From Microbacterium aurantiacum (GTDB lineage: Bacteria; Actinomycetota; Actinomycetes; Actinomycetales; Microbacteriaceae), in contig NZ_PGGU01000004.1 of NCBI RefSeq assembly GCF_002872075.1, positions 93,116 through 157,115 on the forward strand: a stretch of DNA of 64,000 nt, written 5' to 3'. The notes below the pieces were generated by a model. The model saw nothing but the letters and a program-made list of their open reading frames with translations, was not told the origin of the DNA and made no database searches. Positions 27,124 to 36,747 of the stretch are shown here, one piece after another. A program made the translations under genes and the position numbers. The number at the start of each line of letters is the position of its first letter. Position 1 is the first letter of the stretch.

Positions 27124-27522
27124 ATGGTGGAGTCCATCGCACGCGTGCGACACATCCGCGTGACCCCTCAGAAGGCTCGTCGTGTCGTCGCGCTCATCAA
27201 GGGCAAGCAGGCCCAGGAGGCTCTTGCGATCTTGAAGTTCGCAGCTCAGAGCGCCAGTGAGCCGATCTACAAGCTTGTCGCGTCGGCCATGGCCAACGCG
27301 CAGGTCAAGGCGGATCGTGACGGCGAGTACCTCGACGAGCAGGACCTGTACGTGGCGAATGCCTACGTCGACGAGGGCGCGACGCTCAAGCGTTTCCGCC
27401 CCCGTGCACAGGGTCGCGCTTTCCAGATCAAGAAGCGCACGAGCCACATCACGGTCGTGCTCTCGACGCCGGAGGCTGCCAAGGCAGTCGAAGGCGACAG
27501 CAACAAGAAGGCGAGCAAGTAA
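27124..27522 (+). CDS. rplV: 50S ribosomal protein L22
   Basis: 132 residues. L22 has a beta-hairpin lining the exit tunnel ([21 protein letters not shown] region), the site of macrolide resistance changes; nothing abnormal is seen. ATG 27124 is preferred over the in-frame GTG at 27103 because GAGGAGAGAG sits directly upstream and the extra residues are not family-like. Its stop shares one base with the rpsC start (TAATG). Confidence 0.96.
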   Translation: MVESIARVRHIRVTPQKARRVVALIKGKQAQEALAILKFAAQSASEPIYKLVASAMANAQVKADRDGEYLDEQDLYVANAYVDEGATLKRFRPRAQGRAFQIKKRTSHITVVLSTPEAAKAVEGDSNKKASK

Positions 27523-28279
27523 TGGGACAGAAGGTAAACCCGTACGGCTTCCGTCTCGGTATCACCACGGACCACGTGTCTCGCTGGTTCTCGGACTCGA
27601 CGAAGAAGGGTCAGCGTTACGCCGACTACGTCGCCGAGGACATCAAGATCCGTCGTCTGCTGCAGACGCAGCTCGACCGTGCCGGCGTCTCGAACATCGA
27701 GATCGAGCGCACCCGTGACCGCGTCCGCGTCGACATCCACACCGCCCGTCCGGGCATCGTGATCGGTCGTCGTGGCGCCGAGGCCGAGCGCATCCGCGGC
27801 GACCTCGAGAAGCTCTCGGGCAAGCAGATCCAGCTGAACATCCTCGAGGTCAAGAACCCCGAGGCTGACGCTCAGCTCGTCGCGCAGGGTGTCGCCGAGC
27901 AGCTCTCTGCTCGTGTGGCGTTCCGCCGCGCGATGCGCAAGGGCATGCAGGGCGCCCAGCGCGCCGGTGCCAAGGGCATCCGCATCCAGGTCTCGGGCCG
28001 CCTCGGCGGCGCTGAGATGAGCCGGTCGGAGTTCTACCGCGAGGGTCGTGTGCCGCTGCACACGCTTCGCGCGAACATCGACTACGGCTTCTACGAGGCG
28101 AAGACCACCTTCGGCCGTATCGGCGTGAAGGTCTGGATCTACAAGGGCGACCTCACCAACAAGGAGCTCGCTCGCGAGCAGGCCAACGCGCCGAAGTCCC
28201 GCGGTCGTGACGACCGTGGTGGCGACCGTCGCCGCGGACCTCGCAACGAGGCCCCCGTCGCAGAAGGAGCGTCTGCCTG

Positions 28280-28280
<1 letters not shown>
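27522..28280 (+). CDS. rpsC: 30S ribosomal protein S3
   Basis: 252 residues. S3 forms part of the mRNA entry channel. [15 protein letters not shown], the KH-domain [17 protein letters not shown] and [31 protein letters not shown] are diagnostic. The C-terminal ~35 residues are Arg/Gly/Asp-rich ([15 protein letters not shown]), a low-complexity tail common in actinobacterial S3. It overlaps both neighbours by one base. Confidence 0.98.
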
Positions 28281-28698
<418 letters not shown>

Positions 28699-28699
<1 letters not shown>

Positions 28700-29016
28700 T
28701 GGCGATCGGCACCAAGGAGCTCGCTCCGGCAGAGCTCGACACGTTCGAAGACCAGCGCCTCGTTGAGGAGCTGCGTAAGGCCAAGGAGGAGCTGTTCAAC
28801 CTCCGTTTCCAGTCGGCCACCGGCCAGCTGGAGAGCCACGGCCGCATCCGCGCCGTCAAGCGCGACATCGCGCGCCTCTACACCGTGATCCGCGAACGCG
28901 AGCTGGGCATCCGTGCGACGCCCGCTCCCGTCGAGGTCCCGGCCAAGAAGGCGACCAAGTCGAAGGCGAAGAAGGCGGACTCCGCCGACGACGCCGTGAA
29001 GGAAGAGGCTGAGTGA
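28699..29016 (+). CDS. rpmC: 50S ribosomal protein L29 with long C-terminal tail
   Basis: 105 residues; the L29 core ([20 protein letters not shown], then the [20 protein letters not shown] helix) ends near residue 75 and is followed by ~30 residues of Lys/Ala/Glu-rich sequence ([19 protein letters not shown]). L29 sits at the tunnel exit, so the tail would be solvent-exposed near the nascent chain. The longer frame upstream is rplP shadow. The stop overlaps the rpsQ start (TGATG). Confidence 0.95.
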
Positions 29017-29360
29017 TGGCCACCGAGAAGAAGGTCGCGGAGAAGCCCGCGACGAAGAAGGCCGAGGCCGTCGTCGAGCATGCGTCTCACGACGTGCGCG
29101 ACGCCACCGCGCGCGGGTACCGCAAGTCCCGCCGTGGCTACGTCGTCAGCGACAAGATGGACAAGACCATCGTCGTCGAGGTCGAGGACCGCGTGAAGCA
29201 CCCGCTGTACGGCAAGGTCATCCGCCGCACCTCGAAGGTCAAGGCCCACGATGAGACGAACTCCGCCGGCATCGGCGACCTCGTCCTCATCAACGAGACC
29301 CGGCCGCTGAGCGCCACCAAGAACTGGCGCCTGGTCGAGATTCTGGAGAAGGCCAAGTGA
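29016..29360 (+). CDS. rpsQ: 30S ribosomal protein S17 with N-terminal extension
   Basis: 114 residues. The first ~32 are Lys/Ala/Glu-rich; the S17 core begins around [20 protein letters not shown] and includes the OB-fold [19 protein letters not shown] and [22 protein letters not shown]17 is a primary 16S-binding protein. The ATG at 29016, overlapping the rpmC stop, is preferred to the GTG three bases earlier. Confidence 0.96.
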   Translation: MATEKKVAEKPATKKAEAVVEHASHDVRDATARGYRKSRRGYVVSDKMDKTIVVEVEDRVKHPLYGKVIRRTSKVKAHDETNSAGIGDLVLINETRPLSATKNWRLVEILEKAK

Positions 29361-29725
29361 TCCAGCAGGAATCCCGCCTCAAGGTCGCCGACAACACCGG
29401 CGCCAAGGAACTGCTCACCATCCGCGTTCTCGGTGGCTCGCGCCGCCGCTACGCGGGCCTCGGTGACACGATCGTCGCCACCGTCAAGGACGCGATCCCC
29501 GGTGGCAACGTGAAGAAGGGCGACGTCGTCAAGGCGGTCATCGTCCGCACCAAGAAGGAGGTCCGTCGTCCCGACGGGTCCTACATCAAGTTCGACGAGA
29601 ACGCCGCCGTCATCCTGAAGAACGACGGGGAGCCCCGCGGCACCCGTATCTTCGGACCGGTCGGTCGTGAGCTTCGCGACAAGAAGTTCATGAAGATCGT
29701 CTCGCTCGCGCCGGAGGTTATCTGA
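29357..29725 (+). CDS. rplN: 50S ribosomal protein L14
   Basis: 122 residues, exact family length. L14 forms an intersubunit bridge. [20 protein letters not shown] and [34 protein letters not shown] are canonical. GTG start overlapping the rpsQ stop by 4 nt (GTGA). Confidence 0.98.
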   Translation: MIQQESRLKVADNTGAKELLTIRVLGGSRRRYAGLGDTIVATVKDAIPGGNVKKGDVVKAVIVRTKKEVRRPDGSYIKFDENAAVILKNDGEPRGTRIFGPVGRELRDKKFMKIVSLAPEVI

Positions 29726-29727
29726 TC

Positions 29728-30087
29728 ATGGCGAACATCAAGAAGGGTGACCTGGTTCAGGTCATCACGGGCGCCAAGCCCGAGCGTGGCGGCGACCGCG
29801 GCAAGCAGGGCAAGGTCCTCGAGATCCTGTCCGGGCAGAACCGCGTCATCGTCGAAGGCGTGAACTACGTCACCAAGCACACTCGTGTCGGTCAGACGCA
29901 GCGCGGCACCAAGACGGGCGGCGTCGAGACTGTCGAGGCGCCCATCCACATTTCCAACGTCGCGGTCGTTGACCCCTCCACCAAGAAGCCGACTCGTGTC
30001 GGCCACCGGGTCGAGGAGCAGGTCAAGGACGGCGTGAAGCGCAACGTGCGCGTTCGCTTCGCGAAGAAGTCAGGTAAGGACCTCTGA
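29728..30087 (+). CDS. rplX: 50S ribosomal protein L24
   Basis: 119 residues, slightly longer than the ~104 of E. coli. L24 is an assembly initiator with a KOW domain: [30 protein letters not shown]. Gap of 2 nt after rplN; its stop overlaps the rplE start (TGATG). Confidence 0.98.
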   Translation: MANIKKGDLVQVITGAKPERGGDRGKQGKVLEILSGQNRVIVEGVNYVTKHTRVGQTQRGTKTGGVETVEAPIHISNVAVVDPSTKKPTRVGHRVEEQVKDGVKRNVRVRFAKKSGKDL

Positions 30088-30677
30088 TGAGCACCGACAC
30101 TGCCGCGCCGGCTGGCAAGATCCAGCCGCGCCTGAAGCAGAAGTACAAGGCCGAGATCCAGCAGAAGCTGCAGGAAGAGTTCGGCTACACCAACGTGATG
30201 CAGATTCCTGGTCTCGTCAAGGTCGTCGTCAACACCGGTGTCGGTGAGGCAGCCCGCGACAGCAAGGTGATCGATGGTGCGGTCGACGACCTCACCAAGA
30301 TCACCGGCCAGAAGCCGATCGTCACGAAGGCTCGCAAGTCCATCGCGCAGTTCAAGCTGCGCGAGGGCCAGGCCATCGGCGCGCACGTCACCCTCCGTGG
30401 TGACCGCGCGTGGGAGTTCCTGGACCGCCTGGTCTCGCTGGCGCTTCCCCGTATCCGCGACTTCCGTGGCCTCTCGGCCAAGCAGTTCGACGGCAACGGC
30501 AACTACACCTTCGGTCTCCAGGAGCAGAGCGTGTTCCACGAGATCGATCAGGACAAGATCGACCGCGTACGCGGCTTCGACATCACCGTGGTCACCACGG
30601 CGAAGACGGATGACGAGGGTCGGGCACTGCTCCGCCACATCGGCTTCCCCTTCAAGTCCGAGGACGCGCAGGCGTAA
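30087..30677 (+). CDS. rplE: 50S ribosomal protein L5
   Basis: 196 residues with a short Ala/Lys N-terminal extension. L5 binds 5S rRNA and contacts S13 across the subunit bridge. [41 protein letters not shown] and [19 protein letters not shown] are diagnostic. Last gene before a break in the operon: 156 nt with a palindrome and a new -10 box separate it from rpsH, and no rpsN (S14) is present. Confidence 0.98.
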   Translation: MSTDTAAPAGKIQPRLKQKYKAEIQQKLQEEFGYTNVMQIPGLVKVVVNTGVGEAARDSKVIDGAVDDLTKITGQKPIVTKARKSIAQFKLREGQAIGAHVTLRGDRAWEFLDRLVSLALPRIRDFRGLSAKQFDGNGNYTFGLQEQSVFHEIDQDKIDRVRGFDITVVTTAKTDDEGRALLRHIGFPFKSEDAQA

Positions 30678-30686
30678 GCCTCTTTT

Positions 30687-30722
30687 GACAGGCTCAGGGA
30701 CCTCCGGGTCGCTGAGCCTGTC
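30687..30722. repeat. REP-like palindrome / terminator between rplE and rpsH
   Basis: GACAGGCTCAG (30687-30697) pairs perfectly with CTGAGCCTGTC (30712-30722) around GGACC...GGTC. The GACAGGCTCAGGGACC core resembles extragenic palindromes found in many high-GC bacteria. It lies just after rplE and is likely to act as a terminator or mRNA 3' end at this operon break. Confidence 0.65.
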
Positions 30723-30752
30723 GTCCGGTCATCGAGCTCGTCGAAGTGGCCG

Positions 30753-30758
30753 TACAAT
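30753..30758 (+). promoter_or_regulatory. -10 box of a promoter for rpsH and the spc genes
   Basis: TACAAT lies 76 nt before the rpsH ATG, in the only sizeable gap within this part of the cluster. No good -35 is seen 17 bp upstream. Confidence 0.45.
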
Positions 30759-30833
30759 TGAAGATTGCGTGCTCATCGCAGGCCGGCTGTCGCGTAACGG
30801 CAGTCGGAACCTCATGAACAAAGGAAAACAACA

Positions 30834-31232
30834 ATGACAATGACAGACCCGGTCGCAGACATGCTGACCCGTCTGCGCAACGCGAACTCGGCACACCACG
30901 ATTCCGTGACCCTGCCGTCGAGCAAGCTCAAGACGCACATCGCCGCGATCCTCCTCCAGGAGGGATACATCGCCAGCTGGGAGACCTCTGACGCTCGAGT
31001 CGGCGAGAGCCTGACCCTCCAGCTGAAGTACGGCCCCAACCGTGAGCGTTCGATCGCGGGCATCAAGCGCGTGTCGAAGCCCGGCCTCCGCGTCTACGCG
31101 AAGTCGACGGAGCTCCCCAAGGTCCTCGGCGGCCTCGGCGTGGCCATCCTGTCCACCTCCTCCGGTCTTCTCACCGACCGTCAGGCAGAGCAGAAGGGCG
31201 TGGGCGGAGAAGTTCTCGCCTACGTGTGGTAA
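30834..31232 (+). CDS. rpsH: 30S ribosomal protein S8
   Basis: 132 residues, full length. S8 binds the central domain of 16S rRNA and is the translational repressor of the spc operon in E. coli. [16 protein letters not shown] and the C-terminal [26 protein letters not shown] are typical. ATG 30834 has AAAGGA 8 nt upstream; a second ATG lies two codons on. First gene after the promoter-containing gap. Confidence 0.98.
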   Translation: MTMTDPVADMLTRLRNANSAHHDSVTLPSSKLKTHIAAILLQEGYIASWETSDARVGESLTLQLKYGPNRERSIAGIKRVSKPGLRVYAKSTELPKVLGGLGVAILSTSSGLLTDRQAEQKGVGGEVLAYVW

Positions 31233-31238
31233 TTCATA

Positions 31239-31775
31239 ATGTCGCGTATTGGACGACTTCCCATCGAGGTTCCCGCGGGCGTGACCGTTTCGGTCGACGG
31301 CCGTGAGATCGCGGTGAAGGGCCCCAAGGGTGAACTCACCCTCACGGTGGCCAACCCCATCGAGGTCGCGGTCGAGGAGGGCCAGGTTCTGGTCACCCGT
31401 CCCGACGACGAGCGCGAGTCGCGGTCGCTTCACGGCCTGACCCGCACGCTCATCAGCAACAACATCATCGGCGTGACCCAGGGCTACACCAAGGGCCTCG
31501 AGGTCGTCGGAACCGGTTACCGCGTGGCGCAGAAGGGCAGCTCGGTCGAGTTCGCTCTCGGCTTCTCGCACCCGGTCCTGATCGACCCGCCCGCCGGGAT
31601 CACCCTCACGGTCGAAGGCACCAACAAGGTCACCGTGAGTGGCATCGACAAGCAGGCTGTCGGCGAGGCAGCTGCGAACATCCGCAAGATCCGCAAGCCC
31701 GAGCCGTACAAGGGCAAGGGTGTGCGCTACGCCGGCGAGATCGTGCGTCGCAAGGCCGGAAAGAGTGGTAAGTAA
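31239..31775 (+). CDS. rplF: 50S ribosomal protein L6
   Basis: 178 residues. L6 supports the factor-binding region near the sarcin-ricin loop. [17 protein letters not shown] and [24 protein letters not shown] are canonical. It lies 6 nt after rpsH and 2 nt before rplR. Confidence 0.98.
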   Translation: MSRIGRLPIEVPAGVTVSVDGREIAVKGPKGELTLTVANPIEVAVEEGQVLVTRPDDERESRSLHGLTRTLISNNIIGVTQGYTKGLEVVGTGYRVAQKGSSVEFALGFSHPVLIDPPAGITLTVEGTNKVTVSGIDKQAVGEAAANIRKIRKPEPYKGKGVRYAGEIVRRKAGKSGK

Positions 31776-31777
31776 CC

Positions 31778-32137
31778 ATGGCTCTCAAGTCAAAGTCTGA
31801 CGCCCGCGCGCGTCGTCACGCCCGCCTTCGCAAGAAGGTCGTCGGCACCGAGGTGCGTCCGCGCCTCGTCGTCAACCGCTCGGCCCGCCACGTCTTCGTG
31901 CAGCTCGTCGACGACAGCAAGGGTCACACCGTGGCGTCGGCATCGACGCTCGAGACCGACCTGCGCTCCCTCGAGGGCGACAAGACCGCCAAGGCCCGCA
32001 AGGTCGGCGAGCTTCTCGCCGAGCGTGCGAAGGCCGCCGGCGTCTCCGAAGCGGTCTTCGACCGTGGCGGCAACCGCTACGCCGGTCGTGTCGCAGCCAT
32101 CGCCGATGGCGCCCGCGAAGGGGGGCTGGCACTGTGA
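31778..32137 (+). CDS. rplR: 50S ribosomal protein L18
   Basis: 119 residues. L18 carries 5S rRNA into the 50S subunit with L5. [20 protein letters not shown] and [24 protein letters not shown] are family signatures. Its stop overlaps a possible rpsE GTG start by 4 nt. Confidence 0.98.
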   Translation: MALKSKSDARARRHARLRKKVVGTEVRPRLVVNRSARHVFVQLVDDSKGHTVASASTLETDLRSLEGDKTAKARKVGELLAERAKAAGVSEAVFDRGGNRYAGRVAAIADGAREGGLAL

Positions 32138-32847
32138 GTGACAACAAGGAGAACGAAGTGACCGAAACGGCTGCTGCCGCTCCCGAGACGGCTCCTGTCG
32201 TCTCCGAGACGGCTGCCGGCACGACACAGGCGGAGCCCGCTCGCGAAGGTCGCCGTGGCGGCGGTCGTGACCGCAACCAGGGTGGCCGTGACCGCAACTC
32301 GCGTGACCGCGGCGACAACCAGTTCCTGGAGCGCGTCGTCACGATCAACCGCGTGTCCAAGGTCGTCAAGGGTGGTCGCCGGTTCAGCTTCACCGCTCTC
32401 GTGGTCGTCGGTGACGGCAACGGTCTGGTCGGCGTCGGATACGGCAAGGCCCGAGAGGTCCCCCTGGCGATCTCGAAGGGTGTCGAAGAGGCCAAGCGCA
32501 ACTTCTTCCGCGTTCCCCGCGTCGGCAGCACCATCCCGCACCCGGTGCAGGGTGAGGCCGCAGCCGGTGTGGTGCTCCTGCGCCCCGCCTCGGGCGGTAC
32601 CGGTGTTATCGCCGGTGGCCCCGTTCGCGCCGTGCTCGAGTGCGCCGGTATCCACGACGTGCTCTCGAAGTCGCTCGGTTCGTCAAACACGATCAACATC
32701 GTGCACGCGACGGTCGCGGCCCTGAAGCAGCTCGAGGAGCCCCGTGCGGTCGCCGCACGTCGTGGCCTCGAGTTCGACCAGGTCGCCCCGGCGCGTCTTG
32801 TCCGCGCGGAGGCCGAGGCCATCGCCGCACAGAAGGTAGGTGCCTGA
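32134..32847 (+). CDS. rpsE: 30S ribosomal protein S5 with long N-terminal extension
   Basis: 237 residues if the GTG at 32134 (overlapping the rplR stop) is used. An in-frame GTG at 32158 has a better ribosome site (AAGGAG 6 nt upstream) and would give 229. The S5 core starts near [20 protein letters not shown]; the ~60 residues before it are acidic/Ala-rich and then Arg/Gly-rich ([17 protein letters not shown]). S5 shapes the mRNA entry tunnel and accuracy centre. The spectinomycin-loop residues ([13 protein letters not shown]) look normal. It ends inside the rpmD start. Confidence 0.95.
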   Translation: MSDNKENEVTETAAAAPETAPVVSETAAGTTQAEPAREGRRGGGRDRNQGGRDRNSRDRGDNQFLERVVTINRVSKVVKGGRRFSFTALVVVGDGNGLVGVGYGKAREVPLAISKGVEEAKRNFFRVPRVGSTIPHPVQGEAAAGVVLLRPASGGTGVIAGGPVRAVLECAGIHDVLSKSLGSSNTINIVHATVAALKQLEEPRAVAARRGLEFDQVAPARLVRAEAEAIAAQKVGA

Positions 32848-33032
32848 TGGCCGCCCGGCTGAAGGTCACACAGATCAAGTCCAAGGTGAGCGAGAAGCAG
32901 AACCAGCGTGACACGCTGCGCAGCCTCGGTCTGAAGCGCATCGGTGACAGCACCGTTCGCCCCGACGACGCGCAGAATCGCGGGTACGTCAAGACCGTCG
33001 CACACCTCGTCAAGGTTGAGGAGATCGACTAA
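32847..33032 (+). CDS. rpmD: 50S ribosomal protein L30
   Basis: 61 residues, full length for L30. [20 protein letters not shown] and [20 protein letters not shown] match the family. One-base overlaps with rpsE and rplO (TGATG, TAATG) imply coupled translation. Confidence 0.97.
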   Translation: MAARLKVTQIKSKVSEKQNQRDTLRSLGLKRIGDSTVRPDDAQNRGYVKTVAHLVKVEEID

Positions 33033-33673
33033 TGGCTGAGAAGAACGACGCCGTCGAGGCCGAGAAGAAGGCCCCGAAGAAGGCTGCCGCTCCCAAGGCT
33101 GCCGCTGAGAAGAAGCCTGCAGCGAAGAAGGCGCCGGCCAAGGCCGCCGCCGCCAGCGCCACGGCTGAGAAGCCCGCAGCGAAGAAGCCCGCCGCCAAGA
33201 AGGCTGCGCCGAAGAAGGATGCTCCGGCATCCCGCCCCGGCGTGCTGAAGGTGCACCACCTGCGTCCGGTCCCCGGATCCAACACCGCGAAGACCCGTGT
33301 CGGTCGCGGTGAGGGCTCCAAGGGCAAGACCGCAGGTCGCGGCACGAAGGGCACCAAGGCCCGTAACACCGTGCGCGTCGGGTTCGAGGGTGGGCAGATG
33401 CCTCTGCACATGCGCACCCCGAAGCTGCGCGGCTTCAAGAACCCGTTCCGCGTCGAGTACCAGGTCGTGAACCTGGAGAAGCTCGCGGAGCTGTACCCCA
33501 AGGGTGGCGACGTCACCATCAGCGATCTGGTCGCCAAGGGTGCTGTTCGCAAGAACGAGAAGGTCAAGGTTCTCGGAGACGGCGACATCGCCGTCAAGCT
33601 CACCGTCGCGGTCGACAAGGTCTCGGGTTCTGCCGAGCAGAAGATCGTGGCTGCGGGCGGATCCGTCAAGTAA
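33032..33673 (+). CDS. rplO: 50S ribosomal protein L15 with Lys/Ala/Pro-rich N-terminal extension
   Basis: 213 residues; usual L15 is about 145-150. The core begins at [20 protein letters not shown] (near residue 70) and continues with [20 protein letters not shown] and [20 protein letters not shown]. The first ~68 residues are histone H1-like repeats of AAPKKA/PAAKKA type. L15 organises the core of the 50S subunit; such a tail would reach the surface and is likely RNA-binding. The last gene before a strong terminator. Confidence 0.96.
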   Translation: MAEKNDAVEAEKKAPKKAAAPKAAAEKKPAAKKAPAKAAAASATAEKPAAKKPAAKKAAPKKDAPASRPGVLKVHHLRPVPGSNTAKTRVGRGEGSKGKTAGRGTKGTKARNTVRVGFEGGQMPLHMRTPKLRGFKNPFRVEYQVVNLEKLAELYPKGGDVTISDLVAKGAVRKNEKVKVLGDGDIAVKLTVAVDKVSGSAEQKIVAAGGSVK

Positions 33674-33679
33674 CCAGTG

Positions 33680-33717
33680 CACAAGAGGGGCCGGAGAATT
33701 CTCCGGCCCCTCTTGTG
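33680..33717 (+). terminator. Strong terminator after rplO
   Basis: CACAAGAGGGGCCGGAG-AATT-CTCCGGCCCCTCTTGTG is a perfect 17-bp stem starting 7 nt after the rplO stop. It ends the spc ribosomal block ahead of secY. Confidence 0.9.
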
Positions 33718-33735
33718 GGTTACCCTGGTCTTTCA

Positions 33736-33754
33736 GCCGCCCCTCAGGGGCGGC
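33736..33754 (+). promoter_or_regulatory. Hairpin in the secY leader
   Basis: GCCGCCCC-TCA-GGGGCGGC lies between a TACCCT box (33721-33726, possible -10) and the secY AGGAGG site at 33763-33768. It may modulate secY initiation. Confidence 0.4.
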
Positions 33755-33775
33755 AACCTTTCAGGAGGAACGCCC

Positions 33776-35098
33776 TTGTTTAGCGCTATCGCGCGGATCT
33801 TCCGCACGCCCGACTTGCGACGGAAGATCGGTTTCACGCTGGCGATCATCGCCATCTACCGATTCGGCTCCAACGTCCCGGCCCCGTTCGTGCACTTCCC
33901 CAACGTCGAGCAGTGCCTTGCCGAGAACGCCGGCGCCGACGGTCTGCTCGGCCTCGTCAACCTCTTCTCGGGTGGCGCGCTGCTGCAGCTCTCGATCTTC
34001 GCGCTCGGCGTCATGCCGTACATCACGGCGACGATCATCACGCAGCTCCTGCGCGTGGTCATCCCGCACTTCGAGGCGCTGCACAAGGAAGGCCAGGCCG
34101 GACAGGGCAAGCTGACCCAGTACACGCGGTACCTCACGATCGCGCTGGCGCTCCTTCAGTCCACCACGCTGATCACCGTGGCCCGCAGCGGACAGCTCTT
34201 CGGCAACACCGACATCGCGGCGTGCCAGAACCTGCTCACCAACGACGTGTGGTGGGCGCAGCTGCTCATCATCATGACGATGACGGCCGGTACCGGCCTC
34301 ATCATGTGGTTCGCCGAGCTCGTCACCGAGCGCGGCATCGGCAACGGCATGTCCCTGCTGATCTTCACCTCGATCGCGGCGACCTTCCCGTCCGCCATGT
34401 GGCTCATCTGGGAGTCGCGCGGGTTCGAAGTCTTCCTCCTGGTCCTCGCCGTCGGCATCGTGGTGATGGGCCTCGTGGTCTTCGTCGAGCAGTCGCAGCG
34501 CCGCATCCCGGTGCAGTACGCGAAGCGTATGGTCGGACGCCGCACCTACGGCGGCACCAACACCTACATCCCGATCAAGGTGAACATGGCCGGCGTGATC
34601 CCCGTGATCTTCGCCTCCTCGCTGCTGTACATCCCGATGCTGGTCGCGCAGTTCAACACTCCGCAGGACGGTTCCGCTCCGCCCGCCTGGGTGACCTGGA
34701 TCTCGACGCATTTCGCGACCGGCGACCAGCCGTTCTACATGGCCGTGTACTTCCTGCTGATCATCGGCTTCACCTACTTCTACGTGGCCATCACGTTCAA
34801 CCCGGTCGAGGTCGCCGACAACATGAAGAAGTACGGCGGCTTCATCCCCGGCATCCGTGCGGGACGACCGACCGCCGAGTACCTGGACTACGTGCTCACG
34901 CGCATCACGCTTCCCGGTTCGCTCTACCTGGGCCTCATCGCTCTGATCCCGCTCGTGGCGCTGGCCACGGTGGGCGCCAACCAGAACTTCCCGTTCGGTG
35001 GCGCGTCGATCCTCATCATCGTCGGTGTGGGTCTCGAGACGGTCAAGCAGATCGACGCTCAGCTGCAGCAGCGACACTACGAAGGGCTCCTCCGATGA
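33776..35098 (+). CDS. secY: Preprotein translocase subunit SecY
   Basis: 440 residues with ten membrane helices; the protein-conducting channel of the Sec translocon. IARIFRTPDLRRKIGFTLAI, the plug/pore region GGALLQLSIFALGVMPYITA, and GGTNTYIPIKVNMAGVIPVIFASSL are diagnostic. The UUG at 33776 is chosen because AGGAGG is 7 nt upstream and the protein then starts MFSAIARIF as in relatives. The stop overlaps the adk start (ATGA), giving the conserved secY-adk-map order. Confidence 0.97.
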   Translation: MFSAIARIFRTPDLRRKIGFTLAIIAIYRFGSNVPAPFVHFPNVEQCLAENAGADGLLGLVNLFSGGALLQLSIFALGVMPYITATIITQLLRVVIPHFEALHKEGQAGQGKLTQYTRYLTIALALLQSTTLITVARSGQLFGNTDIAACQNLLTNDVWWAQLLIIMTMTAGTGLIMWFAELVTERGIGNGMSLLIFTSIAATFPSAMWLIWESRGFEVFLLVLAVGIVVMGLVVFVEQSQRRIPVQYAKRMVGRRTYGGTNTYIPIKVNMAGVIPVIFASSLLYIPMLVAQFNTPQDGSAPPAWVTWISTHFATGDQPFYMAVYFLLIIGFTYFYVAITFNPVEVADNMKKYGGFIPGIRAGRPTAEYLDYVLTRITLPGSLYLGLIALIPLVALATVGANQNFPFGGASILIIVGVGLETVKQIDAQLQQRHYEGLLR

Positions 35099-35691
35099 CA
35101 GCATCCGCCCGTCTCCTCATCGTCGGCCCGCAGGGCTCCGGCAAGGGCACGCAGGGTGTGCGCATCGCCGAGTCCTACGGGATCCCGGTCGTGTCCACCG
35201 GCGACATCTTCCGTGCGAACATCAAGGAGGGAACGCCTCTCGGCCAGCAGGTCACGGCGATCCTCGACAAGGGCGATCTCGTGCCCGACGAGCTGACGAG
35301 CGAGATCGTCCGCGATCGTCTCTCGCAGGACGATGCCGCACATGGCTTCCTCCTCGACGGCTACCCGCGCAACACCGCACAGGTGGCGCATCTCGATGCA
35401 TTCCTGAGCGGACGCGACGAGTCCCTCGATGCCGTCATCCTGCTCGATGTCCCGCGTGACGAGAGCATGGATCGCCTGCGTCTGCGGGCGAGCGAGCAGG
35501 GACGCTCGGATGACACGGAGGATGCGATCGCGCACCGTCTGGACATCTACGAGCGCGAGACCGCTCCGATCCTCGAGGCGTACAGCGAGCGGGGCATCGT
35601 CGACCGCATCGACGGCGTCGGCTCGCTCGACGAGATCACCGAGCGCATCGTCGCCGCGCTGGACGCGCGCGGCCTGCGCGTCGCGGTCTGA
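35095..35691 (+). CDS. adk: Adenylate kinase, short form
   Basis: 198 residues. It interconverts 2 ADP with ATP and AMP. The P-loop GPQGSGKGTQG (near residue 10), STGDIFRANI in the AMP-binding region and DGYPRNTAQ are present. The LID is reduced to a short loop (LRASEQGRSDDTEDAIAHRL) without the zinc-type insert, the usual short bacterial form. It overlaps secY by 4 nt; map starts 1 nt after its stop. Confidence 0.96.
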   Translation: MTASARLLIVGPQGSGKGTQGVRIAESYGIPVVSTGDIFRANIKEGTPLGQQVTAILDKGDLVPDELTSEIVRDRLSQDDAAHGFLLDGYPRNTAQVAHLDAFLSGRDESLDAVILLDVPRDESMDRLRLRASEQGRSDDTEDAIAHRLDIYERETAPILEAYSERGIVDRIDGVGSLDEITERIVAALDARGLRVAV

Positions 35692-35692
35692 C

Positions 35693-36541
35693 GTGTTCCG
35701 TCGGTCGATCTACAAGACCCCGGCCCAGCTTCGGGCCATGGTCGAACCCGGGCTGATCACGGCGGCGGCACTGGATGCCGTGCGGCCGCTGGTCCGTGCG
35801 GGTGTGACGACTCTCGAGCTCGATGCGGCTGCGAACGCGGCCATCATCGCGCGCGGCGCGGAGTCGAACTTCCAGCTGGTCCGCGGCTACCGCCACACGA
35901 TCTGCGTCTCGGTCAACGAGCAGGTCGTGCACGGCATCCCAGGCGATCGGGTGCTGCAGCCGGGCGACATCGTCTCGGTCGACTGCGGGGCTCAGTACCA
36001 GGGCTGGAACGGCGACAGCGCCATCACGATCGTGATTGCGGATCCGTCCCGCCCTGAGCTCGTCGCGCAGCGGGAGGAGCTCGCGCGCGTCACCGAGGGG
36101 TCCATGTGGGCAGGCATCGCCGCGATGGCCACGGTGCCGTACCTCGGCGATGTCGGCGCGGCCATCCAGGACTACATCGAGGCGCAGGGACCCTCTGCGG
36201 TGTCGGGGGAGCCGTACGGCATCCTCCGCGAGTACGTGGGCCACGGCATCGGGCGCAAGATGCACGAGGCGCCGAGCGTCTTCAACTACCGCACCCCCGA
36301 TCCCGGCGCCGACGTGAAGCCAGGTCTGGTGGTCGCCATCGAGCCGATGGTCACCGCCGGCGGCGAGATGACGTTCGTCGAGGACGACGACTGGACCGTG
36401 TCGACCATGGACGGCACCGACGGCTCGCACTGGGAGCACAGCGTCGCCGTGCACGCGGATGGCGTCTGGGTGCTGACGGCGCCTGACGGGGGAGCCGCCG
36501 GGCTGGCGCCGTTCGGCGTGACCCCTGTGCCGCTGGCGTAG
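35693..36541 (+). CDS. map: Methionine aminopeptidase, type I
   Basis: 282 residues. It removes the initiator methionine from new proteins. Metal ligands fit the pita-bread fold: the Asp pair in VDCGAQYQGWNGDSAI, His in GHGIGRKMHEAPSV, Glu in AIEPMVT and Glu in HWEHSVAV. GTG 35693 follows the adk stop at once; no separate ribosome site is visible, so coupling is likely. After it the ribosomal cluster is broken by the repeat-flanked nuclease gene. Confidence 0.96.
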   Translation: MFRRSIYKTPAQLRAMVEPGLITAAALDAVRPLVRAGVTTLELDAAANAAIIARGAESNFQLVRGYRHTICVSVNEQVVHGIPGDRVLQPGDIVSVDCGAQYQGWNGDSAITIVIADPSRPELVAQREELARVTEGSMWAGIAAMATVPYLGDVGAAIQDYIEAQGPSAVSGEPYGILREYVGHGIGRKMHEAPSVFNYRTPDPGADVKPGLVVAIEPMVTAGGEMTFVEDDDWTVSTMDGTDGSHWEHSVAVHADGVWVLTAPDGGAAGLAPFGVTPVPLA

Positions 36542-36569
36542 CGCCGCGGCGCACAAGCTCTCCCGGCGC

Positions 36570-36634
36570 GAAACAGAGCCTGCAGCATGAGGCAGAGCTG
36601 GGCTGGCTCTGTCTCATGCCGGAAACTCTGCGTC
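36570..36634. repeat. 65-nt palindromic repeat, copy A
   Basis: Element with outer arms GAAACAGAG / CTCTGCGTC and inner arms GCATGAGGCAG / CTGTCTCATGC. It aligns without gaps over 65 nt with copies B (37747-37811) and C (56798-56862); this is the most diverged copy. It lies 29 nt after the map stop and 113 nt before the nuclease-like gene, in the same orientation as copy B. Confidence 0.85.
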
Positions 36635-36663
36635 GTCGACGTGGTTCGCCGCGGGACATGTTC

Positions 36664-36694
36664 TGCACAGCGTGCGATTCCGCCGCGCTGTGCA
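36664..36694. promoter_or_regulatory. Inverted repeat upstream of the nuclease-like gene
   Basis: TGCACAGCG (36664-36672) and CGCTGTGCA (36686-36694) are perfect 9-nt inverted arms, 54 nt before the gene at 36748. The spacing fits an operator. Self-binding by the HTH-like N-terminus of that protein is a guess. Confidence 0.5.
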
Positions 36695-36747
36695 CAGGTG
36701 GTGTACACGCCGCGTCTGGGCGCTCTTGAACGCACCGAGACTGAAGC

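Noticed and set aside
36664..36694. TGCACAGCG inverted repeat considered as the end of an insertion sequence
   Set aside because: It lies inside the interval between repeat A and the gene with no matching copy on the other side and no target duplication; better explained as an operator.
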